Source: an uncultured Oscillospiraceae bacterium
GTDB lineage: Bacteria > Bacillota > Clostridia > Oscillospirales > Oscillospiraceae
DNA: 6,095 bases
Assembly: GCA_958438185.1 (NCBI GenBank)
Contig: CAUBQU010000091.1
Location: 1 to 6,095, forward strand
Direction of reading: 5' to 3'
Shown: positions 6,078 to 6,095 of the stretch, in pieces
Position numbering within the stretch: the stretch's first letter is position 1
How the letters are laid out: each line of letters starts with the position of its first letter
Notes under the pieces: model-generated
Told to the model about the DNA's origin: nothing
What the model saw: the letters and a program-made list of their open reading frames with translations, nothing else
Databases searched by the model: none
Program-made: the position numbers and the translations under genes

Positions 6078-6095
6078 GAACCCATACAGCGTAGA

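Noticed and set aside
6023..6095. Possible tRNA near the right edge, because of the gtcgaaccc string
   Set aside because: No acceptor stem, anticodon arm or complete T arm can be folded; the hairpins are those of the repeat.

Overview
The window looks like part of a chromosome of a GC-rich anaerobic Firmicute, most likely a clostridial lineage of the Oscillospirales type. The reasons are the strong AGGAGG-type ribosome binding sites, a Gram-positive style lipoprotein signal on the solute-binding protein, clostridial-looking protein sequences, and a multi-hairpin intergenic element after the operon of a kind I associate with such genomes. The assignment rests on sequence character only; there is no rRNA or other marker gene in the window.

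Layout, all on the + strand. 2-814 is the 3' part of a radical SAM enzyme gene, cut by the left edge. 811-1596 and 1593-2357 are two ABC ATPases, 2354-3358 and 3355-4278 two inner-membrane permeases, and 4275-5864 a lipoprotein solute-binding protein. Together the five transporter genes form a complete importer of the nickel/dipeptide/oligopeptide class, in the order ATPase-ATPase-permease-permease-binding protein (NikD-NikE-NikB-NikC-NikA in Nik terms). A perfect 17-bp hairpin followed by a T run (5924-5966) closes the operon. From 5979 to the right edge lies a non-coding stretch of four short hairpins, apparently a dispersed repeat element. Genes fill 2-5864 without a gap; the only non-coding stretch is 5865-6095.

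Every one of the five gene junctions is the same 4-nt ATGA overlap, so the radical SAM gene and the transporter are almost certainly one translationally coupled unit. The binding protein would capture the substrate at the outer face of the membrane, the two permeases form the channel, and the two different ATPases drive uptake. The radical SAM enzyme probably acts on the imported compound or helps make the ligand that is imported. The substrate cannot be read from the sequence: the transporter family covers nickel, metal-chelate complexes and peptides, and no nickel enzyme, regulator or riboswitch is visible here.

The points most worth a second look are the radical SAM gene with unusual cysteine spacing fused by overlap to an importer, two sharply AT-rich islands in otherwise GC-rich transporter genes (one encoding an Asn/Gln-rich permease N-terminus), and the hairpin repeat. 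No clearly new system is demonstrated; the radical SAM-importer pairing is the best candidate.
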